The notes: a model not told the origin generated them from the sequence alone. Counted from the stretch's first letter, positions 31,900 through 43,285 are shown. The stretch: 64,000 bases of DNA from Lepidodermella squamata (GCA_047495785.1 JBLDXI010000032.1:2976001-3040000); one strand, 5' to 3'. Program-made: numbers and translations.

Positions 31900-32058
31900 C
31901 GGGTGTGGCGCGAACGCCGGTACCCAAGTGAAATATTTCGCACCCGACTCCACCGATGAGGCAGAGCGCAGGGGTCAGCGGACCGCAGTGCAATGGCCCG
32001 CCTCGCCCTGGGGCGACCGACTTGCTGAGCTCGGTTCATCCCAGTGCCAGGTAAGTTT
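31900..32058 (-). ncRNA. U1 spliceosomal snRNA
   Basis: About 159 nt. The 5' end AAACTTACCTGGC is the 5'-splice-site-pairing sequence, ending at 32058. Stem-loop I follows (ACCGA-GCTCAGCAAG-TCGGT, loop similar to the U1-70K site). Stem-loop II has GGGCGAGGC, the U1A-type loop CCATTGCAC and GCTGACCCC. The 3' region holds a short U-rich segment (GAAATATTTCACTTGG) in Sm-site position and a terminal hairpin GGGT-ACC-GGCGTTCGCGCC-ACACCC. Matches to the general U1 fold in this order leave little doubt. Neighbouring tRNA genes lie on the same strand. Confidence 0.93.
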
Positions 32059-32172
32059 AGTGGCCAAAGGTCTAAGCGATCGGCCCCACTCAGCAATTAA
32101 ACGATAAGCTGACATTAAAGTAATTTGGTTATGCCTTTTTTCTTCATAAAATCTGAAAAAAATTGACATTTC

Positions 32173-32244
32173 TAGCAGAGCGTAGTTTCGATCTACAGAC
32201 CTCTGGGTTATGGGCCCAGCGCGCTTCCACTGCGCCACTCTGCT
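32173..32244 (-). tRNA. Initiator tRNA-Met (CAT)
   Basis: 72 nt with 5' AGCAGAGTGGCGCAGTGGAA, anticodon arm GGGCCCATAACCC (the three G-C pairs typical of initiators) and T-loop GATCGAAAC, where A54 and A60 replace the usual TTC in eukaryotic initiators. Acceptor arms AGCAGAG/CTCTGCT pair. A run of seven T follows on the minus strand (32155-32162), the Pol III terminator. Confidence 0.95.
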
Positions 32245-32315
32245 TGTCTGATGAGTTTTCAATCCCTTTGATCATTGAATTTGAAACGTCCAATAATTTA
32301 TATGACAAAAAATGC

Positions 32316-32397
32316 TGGCAGCGGTGGGGTTCGAACCCACGCCTCCGAAGAGACTAGAGCCTAAATCTAGCGCCTTAGACCACTCGGCCACGCTACC
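32316..32397 (-). tRNA. tRNA-Leu (TAG)
   Basis: 82 nt class II tRNA. Acceptor GGTAGCG pairs with CGCTGCC, A box TGGCCGAGTGG, anticodon stem CTAGA/TCTAG with loop TTTAGGC (anticodon TAG), long variable arm TCTCTTCGGAGG, T-arm GTGGGTTCGAACCCCAC. No intron. A six-T terminator follows on the minus strand at about 32306-32311. Confidence 0.95.
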
Positions 32398-32920
32398 TTG
32401 ATAATCCAAACTTGTAGCATCCGCCTTATAGTCTCAACTTATTCCAGTTTCGATAGTTCGTAGCTAAATGAAGTAAAGCAGCTCATACGAAGGTAGCCTT
32501 TTTCGGCTCAACAGCTGAATGTCATAACCCCTAACCTTTTTTACCGGCTAGTCCCAAGTCAACGTCGATAAAGCTGATTTCACTAAATTCAAATAAAATT
32601 TGTCAAAGCAAACCTTAAAAGCACATAGTTAAGGAATAAATTAATTATTTTATTCACTAAATTTTGGGAGAATCAACTGATACGCCAACCTCTTCAGCAA
32701 ACAATGATACTGTGGTTGACAATACGAGCTGCCAAACAACGTGGCAAAACAACAGTGGTTGAGGTTATTCAAGCTACTAAACAAAAGACCTGGAAACTCA
32801 TTGATAAACTCGCTCTCTCGGAACACGGTCATCTTTTAACATTCTCTTTTATTTATTTAGAACAATTAAGCTTCTAATATATAAAATAATTCGTAAAATT
32901 TACGTTTTTTTTCTAATGAA

Positions 32921-34146
32921 ATGGCGCTGAGGAAACAAGGTGCCATCTATTCTATCATCTTCACTTTGGCGTAGGTTTGGTCTAAAAAAATTTGTGCGGA
33001 TTTAATCAATTATTTATAAAAATTTCTCAGGTTTGCAGCAGGAAGCCAATCAGAGGTAAACCATCGAACTATTTTCAAGTTCTTAGAATAAAAACCTTTT
33101 AAGGAGGATTCGTGTCGCGCTGATGGGAAAGACGATTGCTCGCAGAAGAAGCCGTTTCGAGACTACTATTTCAAGCCCAAACAATTACCGAGGCTGTCGA
33201 TCAAGGACAAACTAACCGACCAACTTATCTCAAAAGAGGTATTCTCCTAGTCGCTTCCTTAAAGACATTATTCAGCATTAAAATTAAGGAGCCTTTAGTA
33301 ATTACGGATACTGGAATTGTTGCTAGTGCTCTTAATTGGACGCTGGAATATTTACTGGAGAATTCAGCAGATGAAAAATTCACGCTACGAATCTCCGATA
33401 ATCATCGATTTTTGTACTTCAACGAGAAAAAGGTGAAGAACGTCAAGGGGTTCAAACGACCCCATCGCGTAACATCGGTCACATTTCGCGAATTTTACGA
33501 CATGTTCAGCGAACGGCAATCAAACCCGAAGTGGTTGTACCTGCAGGAAGAACAGGCGTACAAGAAAGCGTCAAAGCTGAAAGATGACATCAAAAACTTC
33601 AACTGGGATTGGGCGAATGGTCAGAAGAAACGAAATAAGTGGAAGGAACTGGCAACGAATTTGCTGCTAATCGGCGAGGAGGGCGGTATGACGCCTGCTC
33701 ATTACGACGAACACAACAACTTTTTGGCTCAGATCGCTGGGACAAAGCGAGTGCTGCTTTTCCCGCCATCTGATTTTCCGAAGTTATACCCATACCCGTT
33801 GTACCATCCATGCGATCGCCAGTCTCAGGTCGATTTCGAAAATCCGGATTTCACGAGATTCCCGCAAGCCCCTGACGTCGAAGCTTTCGAGGCTATAATC
33901 AATCCAGGTGATGTTATCTACATCCCGCCCCGATGGTGGCACCACATCGAGTCCGGGTTGGATGCCCCGACTATCAGCTTGACGTTTTGGTACGAAAGCA
34001 TTTTCCAGGATCAACAGCCGACCTTCCCGCCGTCGGCTGTCGAGCGGATCATAATGATGCGAAATGTCGAGAAAATGATTGGCGAAGCGATGGATTGGGA
34101 TGAAAAAGAGGTAATTTCTTTTGAATTTGAAACGTATTTCCGCTAA
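32921..34146 (+). CDS. FIH (HIF1AN)-like JmjC asparaginyl hydroxylase, with signal peptide, copy 2
   Basis: 355 residues. Exons: 32921-32970, 33031-33055, 33104-33238 (acceptor could be three bases later), 33289-34146; phases agree with copy 1. Exons 1-2 again encode a signal-like N-terminus (AIYSIIFTLAFAAGSQSE), different in sequence from copy 1 but equally hydrophobic, followed by DSCRADGKDDCS. Core motifs: PLVITDT, WTLEYLLEN, FNWDWANGQKK, LLLIGEEGG, TPAHYDEHNNFLAQI, TKRVLLF, YPYPLYHPCDRQSQV, PGDVIYIPPRWWHHIES, MRNVEKMIGEAM. The metal triad H-x-D...H is complete. A conserved cysteine stands just after the predicted cleavage site in both copies. Substrate unknown. Confidence 0.9.
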
Positions 34147-35263
34147 ATGCAGATTTCCTTGTAGATATCTGACTTTTTCCGGTTTATAACGCTTGGTCGG
34201 TTCGCGAAGTTCCCGATAACTAAGTGACGACGGATACGCTACATATTATTTTATATTGGTTCCATGTTCGATCTGGTTAATAGCGCTCTTTCTCTCAACG
34301 CTTTTCGAAGATCGTCGTGTCACCAAAAGGCTCGTAAAGATGAATAAAAAACTATCATACAGAAATAGAATGTAGGCTGATATAATTCCGGCGATATCAG
34401 CAAGGGTAATTGCTCTTACAATTTCACTTTCAGAGAGCGATTCAGAATCTGAAAAAACCAATGCATTTATAATGAGATGCTTTAGCAATGCGGCTGAATT
34501 CAGCTGGGTGGGTGGGGCGATTTCGACCAAGTTTGGCACTGCGATAGGTGGATATGATTCAAAATTCAGATCAGTGTCCCCGCGAAAACCCTTGTTCACT
34601 CCAATATGAACAATTCGGCTGTGGAAGAATTGGTAACAATAGCAGAAAACTAAGGTTTACGCGTTGTTCTGATTACATGAGTAGTTATGAGGCAATAAAA
34701 TGTAACTTTTTACTTATTAGCTATCAACCTCAAAGAACCATAGAAGTGAGCTGAATAATTCTGACACAATGAGCTGACATAGGTATTGTTTATTGTTCAA
34801 ATCTGCGGCTATGGGTATCCTAATAAGCTAAATGTGGACTACTGTCGCTTTACGCATAATTAGCCCGTAATTGCATTCCTTAGCAAGCGCAGCGCGGCGA
34901 TTGTGTCTTGTCATTCGGATGAATGATTCGAATGGGCCGATTGGGTCGCTTTCGTGATTAGTGCTGACCTGGGATAGCGAATTAAATGGCATGAGCTATT
35001 AATTTATCCGCCTTCAATATCTAAATTTGTATTCAATATTTGCTTTGAACTGGATTTACCGCAATCTAATGCCCTCGGGATAGGAAATTTCTTTAACCTT
35101 TAATTCGTAACCTTTCATTGTTTCCGGGTAGAGTGTCCTGAATTGCGTCAGCTCCAATTAGTTCTGTTGAAAAGCCTGGGCCCGACATGCCTACAACCGG
35201 CGGCCCTCCAGAATTTATACATTTGAATTGCTCTGCATTTTGCTATTAACTCAACAATTGATC
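34147..35263. other. Intergenic between FIH-like copy 2 and the GPCR array
   Basis: Contains one possible minus-strand exon (34246-34615), listed separately. The part near 35040-35130 resembles sequence upstream of GPCR gene 3 (near 43080), so GPCR duplications carried upstream flank along. Confidence 0.4.
34246..34615 (-). CDS. Possible 3' exon of a hypothetical membrane protein
   Basis: Follows a fair acceptor (CTTCCACAG) and stays open for about 120 codons to a TAA. The translation has ordinary protein composition and one predicted membrane segment (IAGIISAYILFLYDSFLFIF) with a basic C-terminal tail. I found no matching 5' exon and recognise no family. It may be chance. Confidence 0.28.
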
Positions 35264-36010
35264 ATGGTTTACAAAGCAGTTGCAGAAATAGTAACTTTGA
35301 TCATTGCGATCATCGCTAATTCCTTCGCGATGGAAGGCGTGATAAAAAGAGAAATTCGTCAGCGAAACTAAAGGCGCTTTCTCGCCAGTCTTCTCGCCGC
35401 GGGAATCTACATTTGCGGCATGAGAGCTTTATCACTGCTGAGAGCTAGTTCCTTCTCGTTCTTCGAGGTCGATTCGCAACTGAACAAATGCGCACATAGG
35501 CTGGAGCACAGCTTAGAAATGGCTGGATATCTGTCTTTTCGGCTCAACCTTTGCGGCATGTTTTTCGACCACTTTCTAGGCATTGTAAGCTTTACATTCA
35601 CTTGATTTCAAATGGGTTGGTTAATCTCTTTGTTAACAGGTGCATCCCCATCAATATAAGCTATTTATGGATTCGTTTCTCATGAAAAGCGCTTTCGTAT
35701 TGATTGCTATTGGAACAATGTTTATTGGTAAAATATCTCCTTGCTCTGGTGCTCTAGGATTAGCTTGTATTCCTCATTTATAGCCGTGCTTGATTATTCA
35801 ATATTTGCCGTGGTAATTCCCCGATTAAAACTGGATTTACAACAGCCTGGTAAACATAAATCTATTGCGATTGAATTCACAAACTGTGGAGAGTCGATTT
35901 TGGAATTTGGAATGTTTGGAATGTTGGGACTTAGGCGATGATTTGGCCCTCACGTCATCTTCAATCGCAAACCAGCAACTATTGCCAACTAAGTGAAGCT
36001 GCTTCATGGC
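35264..36010 (+). pseudogene. GPCR pseudogene 1 (nonsense mutation, internal deletion)
   Basis: Exon 1 (35264-35584) is close to genes 2 and 3, but the codon after RQRN is TAA where they have TAC. Exon 2 (GTGCATCCCCATCAATATAAG...) and the start of exon 3 (VLDYSIFAVVIP) can be followed; exon 3 then breaks after EFTNCGES and jumps to a fragment of the C-terminal tail (TCATCTTCAATCGCAA). TM4-TM7 are gone. Confidence 0.9.
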
Positions 36011-37721
36011 AATAATGATTGGCGATAGCCAGGTTGAAGCGTGTCATCAAGTCCTGAAAGTTACTTTTTTATGATAATTGCCGCTGAATTGAGTAATGAG
36101 TGCACATTTTCTTTGCATGGCTGTTGCCGCCCTTGACACAGAAAAACTGTAAGCTCGTGGAGCTAGTCTCAGGATAGAGGGATCTCTCCTGACTAAACCT
36201 TTAACCTGTTGTGCACCAGATTTCGTGATCTGCATCGAGTAGCTATAAAAGTTTACAATTATGGAGATAATTATTTATCGAAAGCGGATTTCTATAGGAG
36301 CTAGACCTATAGCCGAAACACTGAACAGTGGACAGGTTGAACAATATATTGGGCAACGGTAGCTGACACTGGCTTTGTGAGCATATTTGAACATTTGGAA
36401 TCTTTAATGTTTGGAAGTCAAGTCGGCCGGACTCATTTTTTATGAAAAATGAGGCGCTAGCGTCGGGAGAGCTATCACGAGGGACGTTTCGATCGCCTCG
36501 CCGCCGTGTATGTATTGCAGTGTCGTAGTATTTGAAGGTGGGCGAATACGGGAACGTTGGCTGTCGCTTAGAGCAGACATGTGCGCGATTTAACCCGCTC
36601 TTCTCATTGTGTCGGATAGCGGAGAGACCCCACGCGCCTTAGGCAGGCGTTGTCGAAGTTACTTATTCAGCATCAGCCGTTTCAAAAAGTGTGCGAGGAA
36701 GTTCTAGAAATAGAAACAACGATCCTTCTCATTTTGTCTCTGAGCTCACAGTATAGGGCAAAATGCTTTATCGTTAATGAAATTACGCTATGTGGCGAGC
36801 GAGTGCCCTTAATTACGCTTGATTAGTTTGATAGGATTTGAAAAACATTAATAAGTTTGTTTGCGCAATTGCGAAAATCAAGCCTTTAATCCTGTGCCAT
36901 TTCCATGTGGTTTCATCATTTACTTATACCTATTTATTCGGGAAGAGAATGAGGAATGAGGAAGCGCCTATTTTGCGCTCCCCAATCAGGACAAAAAGGT
37001 TAGAATTCCGCGATTTTTTCATTTAAATTCGGAATTTCGCGCTATATCAGATACCGTATAGTTTCCAATATGGTACGAGAAACTCATCGTGTTATTTCAC
37101 GAAGGGAGCGAGTGCACGCCAAAAAATCTTTATTCATGTTTATTATACATAGGGCAGGTTTGCTTCAACCAACATTATTTCGTAAGCTTCGACGCATTGC
37201 AGTCGAATATTTTGAAATTGAATGCGGACGTCGAAATGTCCTGTCTCGGATGCCACGGTTTGAACAAGTTCATATTTATAAGCCACTACAATTCTATCCA
37301 CTTGACTCTGGTACTAAATTCTAAAAATGTGACGCAGTCAGTTAATTAAGAAATTTCGATCACTAACTATTAGACTAGGTGGGTCGAATTGGTTAAAACT
37401 TCAACCAGGATTAACCACTTTATTAGAAAATCATGACCAAAAGAGCAAATAGGCTATCGATGAAATTGCTTAACGAACTTATGACAAAACTATTTTAATA
37501 ATTGATGTTTACCAGGGCATGTTAACCTAGCACAAGAAATTAGACATAAGGATAACGAACGCGAGTTCATAATCTTGTCACTCCCTGGCGCGACGCCATG
37601 CGTCATTTTCAATCAATCTTGTCCAAAAAATAGCCCGCCTACAGTAGCAAGCTAGCATCTAAAGAATAACGCTTGCTTTGAACTTTACTACTGGTTTCTT
37701 GAAATTTTATAGCGAGCAATC
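36011..37721. other. Intergenic upstream of GPCR gene 2
   Basis: No gene recognised. About 36740-36840 is similar to 41355-41460 (shared GAGCTCAC, AATTACGCTA and AAGCTTGATTAG-like pieces), again upstream of a GPCR gene; this is duplicated flank or shared regulatory DNA. Confidence 0.4.
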
Positions 37722-39148
37722 ATGATTTACAAAGCACTTGCAGAAGTTTTAACCCTGATTATAGCTATCATCGCCAACTCCTTCGCGATGGAGGGCGTAG
37801 TCAATGGCGAAATTCGTCAGCGAAACTACAGGCGCTTCCTCGCCAGTCTTCTCGCCGCGGGAATCTACATTTGCGGCATGAGGGCTTTATCTCTGCTGAG
37901 AGCTACTTCATTCTCGTTCTTCGAGGTCGATTCACAACTCAACAAATGCGCACATAGGCTGGAACACAGCTTGGAAATGGCTGGCTATCTGTCTTTTCTG
38001 CTCAATCTTTGCGGCATGTTTTTCGACCACTTTCTAGGCATTGTAAGCTTTAAATTCCTTTAATTTCAAGTGGATTGATTAATCTCTTTGTAACCAGGTG
38101 CATCCCCATCAATATAAGCTACTTATGGACACCTTCCTTATACGAAAGGCTCCCGTTTTGATAGCCATTTTGGTAATTTTACTTGGTAAGTTTATTGTGG
38201 TTTTGAATAAAAAAAAGCTAATCATATCTTTTCCCAGCTGTGCTTGATTTCGCGGTATTTGCCGTGGTAATCCCTCAATCTACACTAGGATTGCGTAAGC
38301 CTGGCACCGCCAAATCGATAGCGATTGAATTTACGAACTGTGACGAGTCAGCATTGGAAATGGGCGGAGCTCAACTTCAACAGCCCAGTTCTTTTTCGAA
38401 AAGTTTCAACCACGGAGTTTTCCTTGTTGATCTAAACAACGCCTCATCTTTCCACGGAATTATGAACACCCTAGTGAGAGACATGCCCGAGTCTTGCCAG
38501 CTGAACACTTCAACAGATGCTCTTCTCGACGTTTACCTGTCTGTTTTAATGGACGCCGAGGATCACAATATTTTACTGGCAAGCACTTGGAAATGGTGCT
38601 CCAGTTATTCCCATAGTCTGTACGAATACTCGTTCGAATTTTTGGTCATGATTTTCACGTTACTAGTCATGACGTTTATCATCATGTGCCACTGCAGCTT
38701 TCGCCGAGTCATCAACCGGTCAAATGGGCGGACCAAACAAAAAGTAGCTAAATTGAACACAACAACAGCAATTTTGTTATCGGCTTTCACTGTTTGCTGG
38801 GTCCCATTCGTTGTCCACGAAATTACTATGGCCTTACTAGTTCAGCAGAACGCCGACTCGAGTCAATTCAGTTCTCACGCTATGACGCTTCAAAATATGC
38901 TTTACACCTTGTTCTTGTCGATTCCGATCGTCATTCCGGTGATTTATGTGGCGAGAATCGGAGCAGTATCGCGGTATCTGTCGGGAAAATATTCATTTCT
39001 GTGTTGTCGGGACATAAGTGGCGAATCATCAACGCCGCCTGTGTCATCTTCAATTGCAATCCCCCTCTCGGCATCCACACATAGATTAAGCGTCGCTCTC
39101 AATCAGCATCTTGGGCGTATAGAAGGCCGACTGGTTCAAGATTTTTAG
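37722..39148 (+). CDS. Rhodopsin-like GPCR of the DHF family, gene 2
   Basis: 439 residues; exons 37722-38042, 38098-38185, 38238-39148. Seven membrane segments. TM1 LTLIIAIIANSF; Cys at the start of TM3 (NKCAHRLEHSLEM); end of TM3 FDHFLGIVHPHQY, aligned with the DRYLAIVxPLRY of class A receptors; long second extracellular loop with Cys (FTNCDES, SCQLN); TM6 FTVCWVPFVVHEI (CWxP motif); TM7 SIPIVIPVIYVARI, where NPxxY reads IPVIY. The C-terminal tail is Ser/Thr-rich. Arg of the DRY switch is His. Probably a lineage-specific peptide or chemosensory receptor; ligand unknown. Confidence 0.85.
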
Positions 39149-39179
39149 CTGATTATGTGATAATTTCATAATGAAATAG

Positions 39180-39770
39180 ACGCATGGCCTGTGTCAACAA
39201 CCCAATTCGTTTTCGAAGACATTCAATCACAGCGTTATCCTTGTCGATCACAACGCTTAATACTTCCACGTAATTCTTAACACCCTAATGACAGACATGC
39301 CTTCCTATTACCAGCTGAATATTTAAACCGATGCTTTGCTCGATGGACGCCGAGAATCACAATATTTTACTAGCAATCACCTGGAATTGGCGCTCGAGTT
39401 ATTCGAACAACCTGTATGAATTCTCAATCGAGTTTCTGGTCATGCTAGTCACGGCGCTGTTAGGATTGACCAATATAGCACCCATGCTTTGACGCTTTAG
39501 GACATGCTTTACACATTTTTCTTGTTGATTCCGATTGTTATTCCATGGAGTTACGTCGCTAGAATCGGAGCAGTTTTCCGCTATTTGTCGGCTAAATATT
39601 CGTTTCTCCGATGTTGGAACATCAAACATCAGTAACGAATTCTCCCCATCGGTGTCATCTTCAATCGCAATCGCCTTGTCAGCGTCCACGCATAGATTGA
39701 GCGTCGCTCTCAATCATCATCTTGGGCGTATTGTCTGGTTCAAGATTTCTAGCAGTTATGTGATAATTAT
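39180..39770 (+). pseudogene. GPCR pseudogene, exon-3 fragment
   Basis: A degraded copy of exon 3 directly downstream of gene 2. It matches from the ECL2 region (CCCAATTCGTTTTCGAAGAC, closest to gene 3) to the C-terminal tail (GTGTCATCTTCAATCGCAAT), with stops, frameshifts and deletion of the TM5-TM6 part. No exons 1-2. Confidence 0.88.
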
Positions 39771-41034
39771 ATAATAAAATAGACGTGTACAAAATGGTAT
39801 GTCGTCCCGCATTATCAGCCCGATGTCCGCAGAAAAGTTCTGGCGATGGATTTCGCATGTCTGCACTGAATTCTATTCCGTGGTTCCTGTTGATTGTTGA
39901 TAATAGCTAATAGCGATGTTAATTGACATGTAAGGCCTAATGATCAGCTCTCACTAAGTTCAATCCACCCTTACAGTGACTTGAGATACGGAAACAGATG
40001 GTTTGAGTCTTCTCCTTCTGACGTTGAATATCAAACGTGTGCATTATTGTCATCCTATGGGAACCTATGGGAACTATGGGAAACCACTGAACGTTGGGAG
40101 ATATTGTGCTATGGCCATTATTCCTTGGGGAAAGCGGAAGGCGGAAGGATAAGCCTTATCACTGGCAATTTATACTCGTGTATGAGACATTGTAAACGAT
40201 AATCGATACAAGATCGAACAGTCAGGGTTATAATGAAAGCTCAGAATCAAGCCGTGGGGATGGCTGGCCGATGCACCCAAATCGTAGCGTATAATATACC
40301 TGTCAACTCTGTTCAGACGGTGCACGAACGGCGAGGCTCCCGAGTATCTATGCGAAATGTTCGTACATAAAACTGTTGACCCGGACCAACTCGAAGCGTG
40401 TTCAACAACACCCTCGTCGTTCCATGTCTACGATTTCAGCATGGACAGAAAACACTGGCATGCCGAGGTGCATTGCTTTTCAACAATCCGTCTTGGTATT
40501 TGGGATACAGTTGCAAACAGTTGCCGACAGCTGTCATATCTCGAACTGTTAAGTATAATTTAAGTAGCCATAAAGCCCAGAAGAGACCGTGACACACCAG
40601 TTTTAACGTTTCCAATGACTTAGGCTGTAAACCCCCATTTACATCTGTTGGTCAGCCACTGAGGCAAACAAGGTGTAACAAATTTAATTGATCGCGCTCC
40701 CAAATTGCCGTGCCGTAGCCATAATGACTGTCGATTGACCAATGAGCGTGCGCTATAGAAAAATAATTTCAAGTGGTTCCGTAATGGCGCTTTGATTGGC
40801 CTCCATTGATTGGCATCAGTTTCAGACCTAGTCAGAGACGTCTGACTAGTCGTGACCTGTTCTGGTTTTAAAGGAATTTTCAACTCATATTGCGACAAGT
40901 TGAGCAGTTCACGCTCGAACGAATATCAGCAAGCCCATCATTGGGCTCTGAGTATTGTACCATGCCCGTGTCATTCATCGCTCTGCCATTAAGTTATAAT
41001 CTGTCAAATAAGTGTCTGAAAAGATCTGGAAATA

Positions 41035-41207
41035 CAGTAGTTTTGCGTTAAGCCGGACACAACCCGCGCCAGACAATTTTGTCCGGCTAATTGCAAGTCC
41101 GGCTTAACGCAACTTTTTGTGCATGAAGTCCTCGGTACGAGCCAACTAAGTTGTCCGTATTAACGCAAGTCCGGCTTACTATCGTCCGGCTTAACGCAAA
41201 ACTACTG
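41035..41207. mobile_element. Tc1/mariner (pogo-like) MITE
   Basis: 173 bp. Perfect 24-bp terminal inverted repeats beginning CAGTAGTTTTGCGTTAAGCC, flanked by TA on both sides (41033-41034, 41208-41209). Internal copies of AAGTCCGGCTTA occur in both orientations. TA target and CAGT start fit pogo/Tigger-type elements. Non-coding. Confidence 0.92.
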
Positions 41208-42175
41208 TACTAATGGATCTGCTAAGTAGTACAGGGTGGGATATGACGCTGATTACAGACTTCAGACTTCTGAATTTCTTTATAGCGTAGCAATGCATAC
41301 CAGACTATAATATAGGTTAAGTCAATCTTGAAAATAAAATCACCCACTCAAGCTATGTCTGTGAGCTCACTACGAACGCAATGCTCTTTCGTTGATAAAA
41401 TTACGCTACATGGGATCCTAATTAAGCTTGATTAGCTTCGTCGGGTTTGCAACATTCACGCTTAGTCGACAGAGTATAGATAAAATCAACCTTTCAATAT
41501 TACGGTAAAGGAATTATTCAAATGTAATATATGTATAATTTACGACTTACAGCGATAACCTATTTGTGCTATTAGCAAGTGGCTTGATCTAAATATAATA
41601 TTGATTTTAACTGATTCCGTGTCGGGCCATTATCAACAATGAGCAACTGACTTTTTTGCTCTCAATTCAGAATGGCAAAAGACATCAACAGTAGAATTCT
41701 GTGATATAAATCTCAGAAATTTGTACATCTAAAATGCTATCAGATTTGCTGTAAAATCCACATTTGATGGCTGCTGAAGCTAAAACTATAAAGAGCTTTA
41801 GTTAAACGGTTCAACTTCTGTTTCTTGTTTTATTTCTTCAGCATATTTAGCACTTCGTACCCCGAGGAATAGCTTCAGATTATGTTGTTAACTGAATCAG
41901 TCACCAACAAAAGGTCCATCTTAATTGATTTGACACATAGCACATGGCCTCGGATTAGACTATTCGGATTTCTAGATAATCTTTTAAATAATTCGGAGAA
42001 ATGGCCTATACTTACACCGATCCAGTAAAACTTTGAACAGGTACAAGTTTGAACATTTCACGCAAATCAGCTTTTCTCTGAAACCATGGGGATCTATACC
42101 ACTTGGGTATTTTACTGAATACAGATATATTTGTGATCTAACATTTAGCCAAGTTTCATCAACACAGCCCCCCAC

Positions 42176-42961
42176 GGTCTTTCCCTTAAAAATTCTCGAA
42201 AAAAACGACGAATCTATGAAATTCCTCTCCAAAGAGTTGAAACTCCTATTGGAAACTTGAAGTTTTAATTCTTCGAGTGTGCTATTTGCACCCGCGTGTG
42301 CAAATCGGATGCACCCGCGTGTGGGTGCAAATAGCAAGTTGCTAGCTACACACTAAGGGTGCAACCATTTTGCTCGCTACACCCTATACAAACAATAAGG
42401 AATTAGGAAAAAGCCGGCTGTCGGTGCGACGAGGTGTACAGCACGCTAAGGTCAAATGCAAGCTCGCGAGATTACGCACCGTCAACTGGGGTCACTTTGA
42501 CATGCTAAAATGGGGGGATTTGGCATACCAAAAATCGCATTAACACAACCTATTCTGGGACATATAATGGGTAAAGTTGCGGCATTTTTTGTTAATTTCT
42601 ATATTAATTAGAAACTATATTAATTGAAACTTCGGTGATGGCTCAACCGAAGCCGCCATCAAAATAGAGATCATACGCAAAATTTCGGGTATTTACCTTG
42701 CCACCTTCGATTTTTGGCATGCTTAGTCACCTTATTTTGGCATGTCCAAGTGACCCCTCTGCCCAAAGTCACCCCAGTTGCGACGGTAGGTCACCCTAGT
42801 TGGGAACATCGGCCTGAGTAGGACGCCCGGAAGTGGTATAGCCGGCCTTGAAGTTGATGACTTACGCGTAGCGAGCAAATTCTATGCACCCAGCGCGCGC
42901 TGGTGTAGCTATAGCGATGACCTTAATTCTTTTGCCGATGTTCGTCAAATTTCATTATGGG
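42176..42961 (-). repeat. MITE copy 3 (CATAGAGAATAG family), split by another insertion
   Basis: GAAACTCCTATTGGAAACTT and AGTTTTAATTCTT lie at 42240-42273; the next part of the consensus, TTGCCGATGTTCGTCAAATT then TTTCATTATGG, resumes at 42932. The order matches the 11402-11674 element read in reverse. Outer ends are degraded. Confidence 0.75.
42274..42922. mobile_element. Nested insertion with 9-bp (or 8-bp) target duplication
   Basis: 649 bp bounded by the direct repeat TTAATTCTT (42265-42273 and 42923-42931), which occurs once in the uninterrupted MITE. Near its left end a palindrome, GCTATTTGCACCC ... GGGTGCAAATAGC (about 42281-42335). Inside, an inverted pair CAACTGGGGT (42483) / ACCCCAGTTG (42780) encloses about 300 bp with TTTGGCAT and its complement repeated, likely a further nested element. 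No coding frame. Confidence 0.75.
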
Positions 42962-43285
42962 ACAAGAAATTGATGAAATTTCAAGGTGAAACGATTAGTT
43001 TAAGTTGATTCATTAGTTTTATCTAATTAGTTACCGTAAATAATTTCTGCTCAAAATTTGTTTGTAAATAGATTTATCTCAATCTAATAAAGTGCCCTCG
43101 AGGATACGGATGGGTGCCTGACCGTGTCCATCTAATTTTGTCACAGCGTTACATTTCGCACTATGCGTCATTGTAGTCAATAGTTGTCTTCAGAAATAAA
43201 GCCGACAATTCGCCCCCTTACGCTTTTAAAGTTAATATTTTCCTAGATTTCAGGATCTTAAAATCTTACCCTCGGACCGCTCTAC

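Larger units (their letters stand above)
39771..43285. other. Intergenic, with several MITEs
   Basis: No protein gene recognised. Holds a pogo-like MITE (41035-41207), a third MITE copy of the CATAGAGAATAG family (about 42176-42961) and the element nested in it (42274-42922). Confidence 0.5.

Noticed and set aside
31884-32262. Two minus-strand frames with plausible length
   Set aside because: They cover the U1 snRNA and tRNA-iMet genes, which account for the sequence.
34084-34146. Possible extra intron at the 3' end of FIH-like copy 2 (GAG|GTAATT)
   Set aside because: Copy 1 ends at the corresponding place with a similar tail, and no convincing downstream exon was found.
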